DNA of 64,000 bases from Emiliania huxleyi CCMP1516. Lineage: Eukaryota; Haptophyta; Isochrysidales; Noelaerhabdaceae. The notes beneath the pieces were generated by a model, which ran no database searches, had not been told where the DNA came from, and worked only from the letters and a program-made list of their open reading frames with translations. Shown here one piece after another: positions 48,985 through 58,688 of this stretch. How positions within the stretch are numbered: the first letter of the stretch is position 1; the number at the start of each line of letters is the position of its first letter. A program made the translations under genes and the position numbers. The stretch spans positions 984,272 to 1,048,271 of the forward strand of contig NW_005201287.1 in assembly GCF_000372725.1 (NCBI RefSeq), written 5' to 3'.

Positions 48985-50089
48985 CGCGTTGTCGCCCATC
49001 GGAAGGTGGCCGTTTTGAGCGAGCCGGGGGCCGTCGCGGGTTCCTGGTGATTCCGGTCGTCCGTATGGCGATCGCGACGTGTGTGTTTGGCGAAACGCGG
49101 AATTTGGCGACACTTTTGCCCAATAGATCCCAATTCCGAGACTCATCAAATGATGCATTTGGGCCGCCTCCGGAGGGAAAAGCAACGAACGATCGCGAAC
49201 CTACCTGCTTGGGCGTGGCACGCACGCGGGGGGCGCCCCCCCCCCCCCCTGTCTGTCTGTGTTTGTGCGTCGTCCATCACTCTTTCTTTACTTATTTCCT
49301 TGTCCGCTCTATTTACGCACATTCGTTTAATAAACCTGCTTGCTCTGGGGGCGCACGCTACGTGTGAAGGGTCGCACGCAGGTTGTAGAATATATTCGTC
49401 GCAGGTGGCTCTGGAGGCTGCGCTCTGCAGGCTGCGCTAGGCCGAGCGCCGACCCTTCCAGCTCATCACAGCTCGGTCACAAAACAACAGGTGGGTGGAT
49501 GCTCACAAGCAAGCGGTTGGTTGGTGATTCGATCACCCGAAATGCCACGCACGTCGGAGTCGCTCCTCATTCATCGCAAAACCTGTGAGTCAGCAGTCTT
49601 CCACCCTCGGGTGTGTTCGTATAGAGCCACATAGCCTAGGATACGCCCATCACTGAGCCGACGATGCTACGGGTAGCCCCAGGGTGGCGCGCCCACCCCC
49701 TTCCCCTCAGGCACTTGCTTGTGCCCTGGCCGCGCATGCCGCGCACGCCGCCCGCGCACACGCCAATTTCATTGTACCCGGTGCCACTGCCACCCGGTCC
49801 AAGTACGCCAATTTCAAGTACGGGATCCCAAAATCACCCCGTTTTTGCCCATTTTCGGTCATCCGTCAAAATATCTGTTCCGCTGTTAACACCTCGAGCT
49901 CCATCGATAGGTGTCCCTCTCGCAGCCTCCCGCGACAGCCCCCTGGCGACCCGCTGTTGCCGTGCGGCGAGGTGCCGGCGCAGCGCCTGGTGAGGGTTAG
50001 GGTTAGGGTTACGGTTAGGGTAAGGTTGGGGCTGGGGTTGGGGTGTGGGTTGGGGTTAGGGTGCGGCGCAGTGCCGCGGGCTCGGCCCC
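48985..50089. other. spacer with degenerate telomere-like repeats at its right end
   Basis: No gene. 49993-50065 has GGTTAGGGTTAGGGTTACGG and GGGGTT/GGGTGTGGG variants; a second tract lies at 50121-50160. Confidence 0.7.
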
Positions 50090-50445
50090 CCTCAGCCGGC
50101 CGCTGCCCTCGTGGCTCGCCTAGGGTTAGGGGATAGGGTTAGGGTTACGGTTACGGTTAGGACCCGGCGACCCGGTGCGAACCACAGCGAGTCCGCCATC
50201 GCAGCCAGGTGGGCCGACCTCTCCATCGCGACCCCTCCCAGCTCCGTTCTGCACGCAGCGCAGCCATACCGGAAGTGGGCGCGCGTGTCCGGGCCGCCCT
50301 CGCATAGGTGGCACGCGGCTCGGGGGCGAGCCCCTTCCAGCCGCACTATCCTCCGGATGGCTTCGGCGTCCGGCCCGCCCTGCGCCTGCAACTCTGACGC
50401 CGTGCAGCTCATTCTTCCTAACGCGGCTCGCATGGCCTCCTCCAA
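50090..50445 (-). pseudogene. possible retrotransposon RT C-terminal fragment
   Basis: The minus-strand frame contains AEAIRRIVRLEGARPRAACH, then CHLCEGGPDTRAHFRYGCAAC and ERSAHLAAMADSLWFAPGRR. The Cx2C...Hx4-5C arrangement followed by a helix is what one sees at the end of non-LTR retrotransposon polyproteins (zinc-knuckle-like CxxC...H...C). There is no RT core upstream, so this would be a 5'-truncated copy. It lies between two telomere-like tracts. The assignment is tentative. Confidence 0.35.
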
Positions 50446-50558
50446 GAGCGGGCCCGGGAGCGTACTTTGCTTTTTTTTTTTGGCCAGGGCGGCGCTCGAG
50501 GTCGCGCCGGGCCGTGCAGGCCCTCAGCGCGTAGTGAGTGGGAGGGCTTGGCGCTCGC

Positions 50559-51913
50559 ATGAGCGATTCTCGCTGGCCCCCTGACGAGCTGACGTGCCGG
50601 CAGCACAGCGTCCGACCGCCAAACAGGCTGCGCGGCGTCCCCAACTACAACGCTATTCGCCGCTTCCCCAGCGGTGCCAGCGGTGCCGCCCTGCCGGTGG
50701 CTCGCCGCGCCAGCGCCGCCAAAGGCGACGGCGCCGGCAGTGATGGCAGTGGCGACGCTGGCGACGGCGCCTCTGGCGAGCTGTACCTCGGCCGCTTCGC
50801 TGCGCTGACCGCGCTGTACGCGCTCGCCGAGGGCGCGATGACTCACCCGTACGAGCTGATCAAGACGCGGCAGCAGGCGGGCGCGCCGCGAGCGCTGGCG
50901 CACCGGATGAGCACCGGCCGCTACCTCGTACACCTGGCCGAGAGCGGCGGGCTGCGCGAGCTCTACCGCGGCTTCGGCTGGTCCGTGCTCGGCGGCGTCC
51001 CTTCCGAGGTCGTCTACTACGTTGGCTACACCGAGACGAAGCGTGCGCTGCTCGGCACCGCCGCCGGCGCCGCCTCGCCCTCCTCCGTCTACCTCGCGGC
51101 GGGCGCTTTTGCAGACGCCCTCTCCGTCCTCGTCTCGGTGCCGGCCGACGTCATCTCGCAGCGGCTTCAGCTCCAGGGCGCCGACGCGAGAGGTGCCGAC
51201 GCGGCGCCGACGGCGCGGCCGCAGCACGGCCACGGCGCGGCCGCGCTCCCGAGCATGGGCCTTGCCTCCGCGTCCCGGGCTCGGCACCTCCACGCGCCGC
51301 CGCCGCTCCTCTCCGGCGGCACTGCCGCAGGCGCGGCCCGACTAGGCGCACTGCCGCGCAGCTACTGCCGCGCAGCTCGGCGTCTGCTGGTTGGGCCCTG
51401 CAGGCACGTCCTTCCTCCCGAGTAGGCGGGCTCGAGATCGCAGCCTCGATCGTGCGGCAGGAGGGGCCGCTTGGCTTGTGGCGAGGGACGGGGGCGACGC
51501 TCGCGTACTACGGCCCCAACTCTGCTGTCTGGTGGCTGACGCACGAGCACGCCAAGGGGGCGCTCGCGGAGCGGCTGGACGGCCTTAGCGCAGGGGAATG
51601 CGCGGCGGGCGGCGCGGCGGGCGGCGCGGAGGGCGGCGCGGAGGGCGAGCCGTCGAGCGCGGTGCTAGCGATGAGCGGCGCTCTCGCGGGCGCAACCTCG
51701 ACCGTGGCCACCAACCCGCTCGACCTGATCAAGACGCGCCTTCAGACGTCGACGCGGCCGACGAGCGTGGGACCGGTCCTCGCCGCGGTGTGGAAGGAGG
51801 CGCGCTGGAGAGGGTTGTACGCCGGCCTCGTGCCGCGCCTCTTCTCGGCCATCCCGCGCTCCATCTGCACCGTGCTCGCCTACGAGCGGGCCGTCGAGTT
51901 TTGTAGGAAGTAG
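50559..51913 (+). CDS. mitochondrial carrier, SLC25A44-like
   Basis: Inner-membrane carrier with three carrier repeats. Signatures: THPYELIKTRQQ (repeat 1), SVPADVISQRLQLQG (repeat 2) and TNPLDLIKTRLQ (repeat 3), each followed by acidic/aromatic second-helix motifs (GLRELYRGFGWSVLGGVPSE; GLWRGTGATLAYYGPNSAVW; GLYAGLVPRLFSAIPRSIC). The order and the PADVISQRL form resemble SLC25A44, which carries branched-chain amino acids in mammals (family knowledge). Start ATG 50559 gives a 75-residue N-terminal extension before the first helix. An intron (or two) between about 51175 and 51426 is not resolved at its donor; the acceptor is CGAGTAG|GC at 51426. An Ala/Gly/Glu insertion sits before repeat 3. 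Confidence 0.88.
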
Positions 51914-52186
51914 AAGAGACAAGAGAGAGAGTAGGACTTGCCAGATGCCACGCTTTACGACTCCGCGCGTATTTTCTCCTGCCGGCCGACCCTCACAGCT
52001 CACAGTACACAGATTCTCTCTTCTCACCTTGGGGAGCTGGGGGGAAGACGTTGGGCACGTTCGCAGGGTAAGAAAGCAGGATCGTTTTGGAAGGTCCCGA
52101 TCAGGGCGAAACTACACCAGGTACGTGCTTTCACCGCGGGAGTTTTTTCTGCTGCTCGCGCCACTCCACCGGCATACATTTTGTGT

Positions 52187-54509
52187 ATGTGGCAGCTCGC
52201 TCACGCGGAGCAACCGCGGCGACGGCGGCAGCCCTGCCTGGGCGCAGCGAGGCTGGCCTCCGACCTGGCACAGCTGCCGGCGGTGCACTCGCTCGGCCGC
52301 CCTGGGGACGACGCCCCGCGCATCGCCACCGTCGCGTTTGAGGCCGACGGCACGCTGCTCGCCTCTGCGACGGTGGGCGGACGCGTAGGCGTGCAGCAGG
52401 TCGAGCAGTATTTGCCTTCGGCGGTGTCCGCTGCTGCGGCGGCGGGGCGCAAGGACGGGCACCGCCTCACGCCCCGACCTTCGGCCGAGACACTCCCGCT
52501 CCTCGAGTTTGAGACACGCCGGACTGTCGCGGCGCTGCGCTGGAGGCCGGGACGGGCAGGCCAGCTGGCGGTGGCGGCGGCGGCCCCGCGGGGCTCCCAC
52601 GCGCCGCAGGGCGGAGGCGCGGGCGTGCTCATCTACGACGTGGCCAGCGCCCGGCCAGAGAGGCCGGTCCACCTCTGCTCTGACGGCGCACCCGGCGCGC
52701 TGCACGACCTCGTCTTTGTCGACGCGGGCGGGGGCGGGGGCTCTCCCCTGCTGATCGGCGCCGGTCGGGACGGCGAGCTTCGAGCGTGGGACTTGCGCGA
52801 CGCGCGGCCCGTCGTCCGTCCGTCCAACACCGTCTCCGGCTGGACGCTGGGCAAGCGAGCGCGCGACTACAAGAGCGGCGCTCCGCCAGCCTCGCCCCTC
52901 CCGGCCCCACGCCTGGTCCGCCTCCCCACCCCCGCTCGTGGACCCCGCGCCCAGGCTCCATCTCGGCGCTCGCCGTCGACGCGCGCGAGCAGCTCGTCTC
53001 CGCTGGCACGCCCGACGGCGAGGCGCCGGACGTGCGCGAGACACGTCCGGGACATGTCCGTGACGTGTCCCACAGGCACGTCCGACGGCGCGCTGCTCAC
53101 GTGGGACGTGCGCAACCTCAAGTCGGTGCTCTGCTGCACGCGCGTCAGCCGCGCCCTCGCCGGCCGCGCCTCGTCGGGCGTCGACTCGCTGCTGCCCCAC
53201 CCGCGCGTGCGCGACACGCTCCTCGCTCAGCTCTCTTGCGGCGCCGTCGCTGCCGTCGATGTCTGTGCGGGCGCCCGGTCCAGCGAGGCGGCAGGGGGGG
53301 GAGAGGGAGGGCGACGGAGTGAGGCGCGTCTGGTCCGGCTAGGCGCCATCCTGTGCCACACCGCGGTGGAGGACCCCGCCTCCGCAGCAAGGCGGGCCGA
53401 GGCAGTGACCCGCGAGGAGGAGTGTTGCCCGCTCCACCTCCACCAACCAGCCGCGAGACTGCTCTCTCAGCTCCGCAAGCCCGCGCCTGTAGGAGCCTCC
53501 CGCCGCCGCCTCCTTTGCTCACCGCGGCGGCCCGGTCGAGTCCGCCGGTCGAGCCCTCGAGACCTCGAGGGTAGAGTCGCGCAGCCGCCCAATAGGCAAC
53601 CGGCTGGCGTGGCTCTGCGGGGACGAGTGGCTGGCGTGCGGCGTCCCCTCCTCGCCGGCGGTGGGCCTGCTGCAGCTGAACCACGGCTGCTCCGCCATCG
53701 CGGCGAGGCTCTTCACGCCGACCTCCGCCCCGGCGTGTGCCCTCTCCGCTTCGCCGCGCGGACACTTCGTCGCCCTCGGCCTCGAGGACGGCTCCATCGG
53801 CATGTTGCACCCGCTGGCAAACAAGCGCGAGGCGGAGGAGCGCGCGGCCGAGGAGGCGCGAGACGCGAGCTCGAAGCGGCAGGCGTCGGCCGAGCGGGCG
53901 GTGGACGCGGCGCGCAGCTGGCTGGAGCCGTCGCTACGCGCGGCTGGTTACCATTGGGGCGGCGCCTCCCGCGCGCTCTCTCTCCTCTGCTGCGCCGCTC
54001 CGGAGAGCGACGCCACCTCTCTCCTCGGCTGGCTGGGCGGCTCCAGCCCAGCTCCTGTCCTGACCGCCCTCGAGGCCGTGGCCCTCGAGGGCGCGGCTCC
54101 CGCCCCAGCGGCTGCCGGCGTGGGTGGCTCGATCGCATTGGCATGCCGGCATTTGCTGGCGGCGAGGGTGGCGGCAGAGGCGGAGGCCGCGGAGGCGGCG
54201 GAAGAAGCCGCGGCGGCCGCAGAAGCCGCGGCGGCGGAGGCGGAAGCCGCAGAGGCTGCAGCGGCGGTGGCAGAGGCGGAGATGGCAGCGGCAGCGGCAA
54301 GAGAGGAGGCAGAGGTGACGGCGGCACCGCCCCGGCCGCCAGCACGGCCGCCACGAAGCAATCTTGCTCCCGCTCCCGCTTCCACTGCCACGTCTGCGCT
54401 GCAGCAGCGCTGTGAGAACCCGCCAGCAACGGCCAGAAGAGATCAGCCACCTCTCGAGGCGAAAAAGATGCGACAGTCCTCGTTGGCGGCGCTGTGGGGG
54501 CGACCCTGA
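52187..54509 (+). CDS. WD40 protein with coiled tail and C-terminal PIP-box-like motif
   Basis: 607 residues from exons 52187-52850, 52955-53005, 53076-53270 and 53596-54509, all joining in frame; introns of 104, 70 and 325 nt all have GC donors. Propeller strands include RIATVAFEADGTLLASATVG, LLIGAGRDGELRAWDLRDAR, SISALAVDAREQLVSAG-TSDGALLTWDVRN and NRLAWLCGDEWLACGVPSSP. GHFVALGLEDGSIGMLHPLA closes the propeller. A charged helix (KREAEERAAEEARDA) and a long Ala/Glu-rich segment follow. The protein ends KKMRQSSLAALWGRP, close to the PCNA-interacting consensus QxxLxxFF (here Q-SS-L-AA-LW). A nuclear replication or repair role is inferred. Similarity to Nup43-type propellers is possible but unproven. 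Confidence 0.75.
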
Positions 54510-55091
54510 GCGGCGCTGTCGCTGTGGTCAGCGTCTCGGGGCTCGGCCAATCGGTACAATTTTCTACACATCTCTGAATAAATAAAAGGCAGGGAGCAAC
54601 AAGACCGGTTCGCGACTTTCTTTTTCCGCTCGCATGGCACATATGGCTTATGGGGCTCGACATATCGTGTTCGACATCCTCGTTCGCTCGCTCGCGCGCT
54701 CTCCTCGTCGCGGCTCGCGCGCTACGACGTGTACGGCTTTACGAGCTAGCGCACCCTCCACCTCCCTCTCGCGCCCCCGTTCGCCACGCCGCAAGCAGCT
54801 TGCCCTCGGCGATAGTGAGAAGCCGTCACTTCCTAAAGCCGTATGTGCGATCCGTCTTGGAGAGGCACTTTGTATGGGTTTACACTAGTAGCGGAAAAAG
54901 AAAGAATGGCCCCGCCGGAGGCGAGTTACTGATTGCTGAAGGGATTTTTTTCCGGCCGCCGCTGTCTTCACTTTAGCTGCCCGAATGACTGCGAGAAAGT
55001 GCGCGCACGATCCCTGCAAAATCCACGCAAATATTCCACCCTGTCATGTGCGTCCTCAATAATGAAACCCCCACCTTTCCACCCGCTCGTT
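54510..55091. other. convergent 3' spacer, no gene
   Basis: AATAAATAAAA at about 54575 could be the polyadenylation region of the WD40 gene. No other feature seen. Confidence 0.5.
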
Positions 55092-55865
55092 CTACATGAC
55101 GGTGCACGCGCACAGCTTGAACTCGATCTCTACGTTTATGATGCCCTTGCCCGAGACGCAGCAACGGCAGACTCCAATTCCAAATACGGGCGGCACGTCA
55201 TCATCGTCCTCCCACTCCTCTGCGAGGTGGATGCACGTCACTGTGCCGTGCCTGAAGTTAGGCCCAATCGCAATGCCAACGCCCTGGAAGAAGGGATCGA
55301 AGGCCACCGGCAGCTTGTCCGCGTCCAGGAGGAGCTCGGCAATCACGGCCGTCGCATTGGCCACCACGTCTTGCATGTCGTCCATCTTATCGGCGCGGCC
55401 GCTGAGGCCAAGGCAGTGCAGGTATGGCTTCTCGCCGAGGATCTCGTCTGGCTCTTCCTCTACGTAGCCAAGCCGCCCCACCTTTTTCATCGCATCGCTT
55501 GTCAGCTCGCCGGAGATTGCCTGGAAAGGTGGCACCGCCTGAATCGTGTGGCACAGCTCTGCGGCACGCGGCGGCAGCCCTGGGGTGGTGGAGTAGCCAA
55601 TTGGATCGGTGCGCGCCGCATTGTACTGGTGAAATATCTCGTTCCGCAGCGCCTCGATGTACTGCTCCATGTCAAGCCTCTTTTTTGCCAGGTAGTCTGG
55701 CCGTGGCGGTGGCGCTCCTGGCATCGGCAGATCGCCCTTGCCGTCTGCGCACGATTTCAGACGTTCGAACGTGCGCTTGATTCCCGACCACGAGAGCGAG
55801 GGTAGCTCGAAGCCGAACGTCTTGCCGGCGGCAGGCTCCGGCTCTCCTTTCCCGACCGTGATCAT
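55092..55865 (-). CDS. CAP/SCP-like domain protein
   Basis: 257 residues from ATG 55865 (MITVGKGEPEPAAGKTFGFE), no intron. LRNEIFHQYNAARTDPIGYS resembles the first helix of CAP (SCP/TAPS) domains, where a His and Asn pattern leads to NxxR. KLPVAFDPFFQGVGIAIGPN followed by TVTCIHLAEEW resembles the closing strands (D-x-x-F-x-x-V-G-V-G). Most CAP proteins are secreted, but no signal peptide is seen here, and the central part (EEEPDEILGEKPYLHCLGLS) is divergent. The C-terminus is Cys-rich (GVCRCCVSGKG, KLCACTVM) and could be lipid-modified: CTVM fits a CaaX box, which would link it to the prenyl-processing protease encoded at 44.4-46.0 kb. Confidence 0.6.
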   Translation of the reverse strand: MITVGKGEPEPAAGKTFGFELPSLSWSGIKRTFERLKSCADGKGDLPMPGAPPPRPDYLAKKRLDMEQYIEALRNEIFHQYNAARTDPIGYSTTPGLPPRAAELCHTIQAVPPFQAISGELTSDAMKKVGRLGYVEEEPDEILGEKPYLHCLGLSGRADKMDDMQDVVANATAVIAELLLDADKLPVAFDPFFQGVGIAIGPNFRHGTVTCIHLAEEWEDDDDVPPVFGIGVCRCCVSGKGIINVEIEFKLCACTVM

Positions 55866-56740
55866 CACGCAGCTAGGCACTGTCTTGGCGAAGCCGTCCC
55901 GACCTATCTTTCAGCGCGAGTAAAATGACCCTGGAGGGGGCGGGCGGTTTTTCTTCTCAATTCCGCCTCTCAGCCCACCGACCCCGGCGAGAAGGCCGCT
56001 GCATACAAACCAGCACCGACCAACTCCGGGACCCCTGTGCCCTGAGCCCAAAGCCATCGAGCAGAGACGCCGCTTTCTGGACAACACGCGATAATCCCTG
56101 GCTGGCTGGCTGGCGCCAAAAACTGCTGGGGTAATGAGGCTACAACGGAGGCGTCGGGCGAATCGGTGAAGGCGAGGATGATCGATGATCGTCGAAACGA
56201 CCTCGTCGCAGTCGGTCACTTGAGAGCCCATCCTTGAAGCGTCTTTACGGCCTGTTATTCAGAGCACAAAGGCGCATTCGCACGATAGACGATTAGCATT
56301 AGGGGGGGTCTGTAAGTACCGGGCGTTGCATGAGTCACCAGGGGCCTAGGCGCTAGGGGGCTACTAGCAACTAGGGCGAGTGCCTCTACATTCGCAGATA
56401 TTCGCGGCGGGGGCAGAGCACGCGCATAGCAAGCGCAGTGGCCCACACCTGGTTTCAGCCCGGGGCTGCTGCAAAACGTTATGAGCATTGTAGCTCCCCC
56501 ACCTGGTGTCGAATTTCTTTTTGAGTTTGACTTTATTTTTGTTTTCGTGCCGCCGCCCGCGCCGCCCCCGGCCGCGCGGTCTCCTCCCCCGCCGGTGCAC
56601 GCCTCCAGTGCTTCCCGATAGCGTACGTACGTGTGTTGTTTGCGAGAGTCAGAGAGGATAGGCTCGCAGTGTACGGCTCTAACACAAACAACGCAACCCG
56701 CGCAACCGGCACATAAAGAATCTGCCGTCGCACTTGCCTC
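55866..56740. other. spacer, no gene
   Basis: No domain-bearing frame; 56310-56390 contains several GGGGCCTAGGCGCTAGGGGG-type words. Nothing else noted. Confidence 0.5.
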
Positions 56741-57193
56741 TCACTTCTCGTCCCGCTCGCCGCGCGCTGATGGCTCGCCCTCAAGCTCTAGCGCTACCTC
56801 CTCCAGCAGCTCCGCACGACCTTTCAGGTCCTTCCGCAGCGCCCACACCGCACCGGCGACCACCGCGACGTCGACGAACAGGTTCCCGGCATCGGCCAGA
56901 GGGTTGGTGTCAGTGCGGAAGCCCCCCACGCCGGCGATGATTCGCGTCAGGGCGACGTAGGATGCGATCGAAGCGCCGGCAATGGTGGAAGGGTAGACGA
57001 AGAAAATTCGCGCCTGCCTCAGCGGCGCACGCGTTTCGGCCGTGATTTTCACCTTTGTGGAGAACTCGCGCATCGCAGCGGCCGCGCGAGGCGTCGGAGC
57101 GCCAGCTGCGCGTCCCGCGACGCGGAGAGCGGACGCGTCTAGAGCGAGCGAGGAAGCGACGAGCAGGCACCACAGCGCTCTGACGAGCTTCAT
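56741..57193 (-). CDS. DUF3493 plastid protein (LPA3-like)
   Basis: 150 residues. The N-terminal MKLVRALWCLLVASSLALDA is a signal-peptide-like segment followed by an Ala/Arg/Pro region, the bipartite presequence expected for import into a secondary plastid. The core, APLRQARIFFVYPSTIAGAS - YVALTRIIAGVGG - NPLADAGNLFVDVAVVAGAV - ALRKDLKGRAELLEEVALEL, matches DUF3493, a family of cyanobacterial and plastid membrane proteins that includes a photosystem II assembly factor (family knowledge, recalled rather than searched). Two TM helices. It is divergent from the AIG1-like gene with 169 bp between starts. This gene is the best single sign that the host is photosynthetic. Confidence 0.8.
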   Translation of the reverse strand: MKLVRALWCLLVASSLALDASALRVAGRAAGAPTPRAAAAMREFSTKVKITAETRAPLRQARIFFVYPSTIAGASIASYVALTRIIAGVGGFRTDTNPLADAGNLFVDVAVVAGAVWALRKDLKGRAELLEEVALELEGEPSARGERDEK

Positions 57194-57362
57194 ACTAGAG
57201 CTGAGCGCTTCTCTGTGCTTTTGCCAGTCTTTTCTTTTTGTCGATTTTTGAGTACCACCTGCGGGACGCGGCCACGAAAGGTGTGTACAGCGCAGTTCCA
57301 GCGGACGCAGCGAGCGTCGGGACTCCGTCTCTGAGCTTGATGATCTCGCAGTGTGACCGCAG
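57194..57362. promoter_or_regulatory. bidirectional promoter region
   Basis: 169 bp between divergent start codons. No clear TATA box. TTTTGCCAGTCTTTTCTTTTT (about 57220) is the only biased tract. Confidence 0.4.
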
Positions 57363-58001
57363 ATGATCTCGCCAGTCTCTGCGCTGTGTGCTGCTGGCTT
57401 TGCCGCCGCGCTGTATGCGCACCGCTTTTGGATGCCGCCGTGCGTGCTCAAGGAGCCGGAGCGGTGCCGCGCCTTTGGTCGGCTGTCGTACTTCACCGTG
57501 CAGACCAACCTGATCAACTTTGCGTACCACACACTACGCTGCCTCGCGCCGAAACACCCGCTCGTCGGCCGGCTGCACCCGCTCGCCTTTGCCACGGCCA
57601 GCATGCTGACAGTCTTATACTACAGTCTCGACCACTGGAACGCGCAAAAGGCGGCGGGCGACCGGAAGTGGATCGCCAAAGGCTACACCAGGCTCCCGCT
57701 CGGCAACCACGTCGAGCACGGCCACGCGCTGCCGCTCGCACTGCTCGACGCGCTCTGCCTGCCGCGCGCGGCCGCGTCCGCCAGCGACGTGCTCTGGATC
57801 AACGGCGGGTACGGCGCGGCGTATTTCGCGGTGATGGTGCTGCTGGGCAAGCGGCTCAACGGGGAGTGGATCTACCCCGTGCTCGACGACCTCGAGAAGG
57901 GGTTCGGGCCGGCAGGCCCTTACCTGCTCGCCGCTGCAATCATCGCGATTTCCCTCCTGCTCGGCCTCGCGGACCGCTCCCTGGCCGCGGGCGCGGCGTG
58001 A
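57363..58001 (+). CDS. AIG1/FAR-17a- or Pr6Pr-like membrane protein
   Basis: 212 residues, no intron, about six hydrophobic spans. GRLSYFTVQTNLINFAYHTL (39-58) is the typical first conserved block of these families, with a Thr in FTVQTN. GNHVEHGHALPLALLDALCL (about 114-133) supplies conserved His residues. WINGGYGAAYFAVMVLLGKR and WIYPVLDD follow in the expected order. AIG1/ADTRP members hydrolyse fatty-acid esters of hydroxy fatty acids with a Thr/His pair; whether this protein does so is not shown. A hAT-like MITE begins 16 bp after the stop codon, so transcripts would terminate in or before it. Confidence 0.7.
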   Translation: MISPVSALCAAGFAAALYAHRFWMPPCVLKEPERCRAFGRLSYFTVQTNLINFAYHTLRCLAPKHPLVGRLHPLAFATASMLTVLYYSLDHWNAQKAAGDRKWIAKGYTRLPLGNHVEHGHALPLALLDALCLPRAAASASDVLWINGGYGAAYFAVMVLLGKRLNGEWIYPVLDDLEKGFGPAGPYLLAAAIIAISLLLGLADRSLAAGAA

Positions 58002-58016
58002 GTGGGGCGTCGAGCA

Positions 58017-58680
58017 TAGGGTTGTCAAACGTTAACTTTGGGCCTAACAGTTGCACAATTGTTGGCTGAAATCCTCAACGTTTTTCAAGTGTTCTCCCCA
58101 GCCCAAGCTGTTACTGTTTGCTGTTGTTACTGTTGTTCAGTGGTCAGCAAGCAGAAAATGTCAAAAAACCCGGGTAAACCAAAAATACGTTTTGCGTTTT
58201 TCCCGGGTATTTTTTCGCATTTCGGGTATATTACCCGCACTGGACGCTGGAGATCGTCGTGGTTACTTCCCCCAGGATTGGTCTTCACTGCCCGCGGGAA
58301 CACCCTCGGGCGGCCGGGTGGGGCTGCGTGCGGCTGGAGCTAGCATGGCTCGGTAGAGCCGAGACCCCGTGTTGAGCTTGAGGCGGCGCTCCCGTGGGCG
58401 GCTGTGGAATCGGTAGATTCGACCTCAGATCTCCAGTATTCTCATCCCAGTGGATGAACGTCCGGACGTCCCTTTGTGTTCCTCTCGCCGTCCGCCAGCG
58501 AGACGCTCTGTCGCTGGCGGCCGCAGTTTTCTGTGACCAGAGAAGGGTCACTGCCAGGCCTTCCTTATTGTTGTTCAGCCGGCCTAATGTTCGCTACTGT
58601 TGTTGGGGAGCCCCACTGTTGTTCTGTTGTTACTGTTAACACTAGCAACACTGTTCAGCTCTTAACGTTTGACAACCCTA
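58017..58680. mobile_element. hAT-type MITE with 19-bp TIRs and 8-bp TSD
   Basis: 664 bp. Left end TAGGGTTGTCAAACGTTAA (58017-58035); right end is its exact reverse complement (58662-58680). The flanking 8-mers GTCGAGCA (58009-58016) and GTCGAGCA (58681-58688) are identical. TIR start (TAGGG) and TSD length fit hAT elements. Subterminal TGTTGTTACTGTTGTTC-type repeats occur at both ends. No transposase ORF, so it is non-autonomous. Confidence 0.93.
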
Positions 58681-58688
58681 GTCGAGCA

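Noticed and set aside
49990..50160. True telomere at the 50-kb tracts
   Set aside because: Repeats are short, degenerate (GTTACGG, GGGGTTGGG) and have genes on both sides, so they are interstitial.
50090..50445. Complete retrotransposon
   Set aside because: Only a C-terminal zinc-knuckle-like peptide is visible; no RT or endonuclease motif upstream or downstream.
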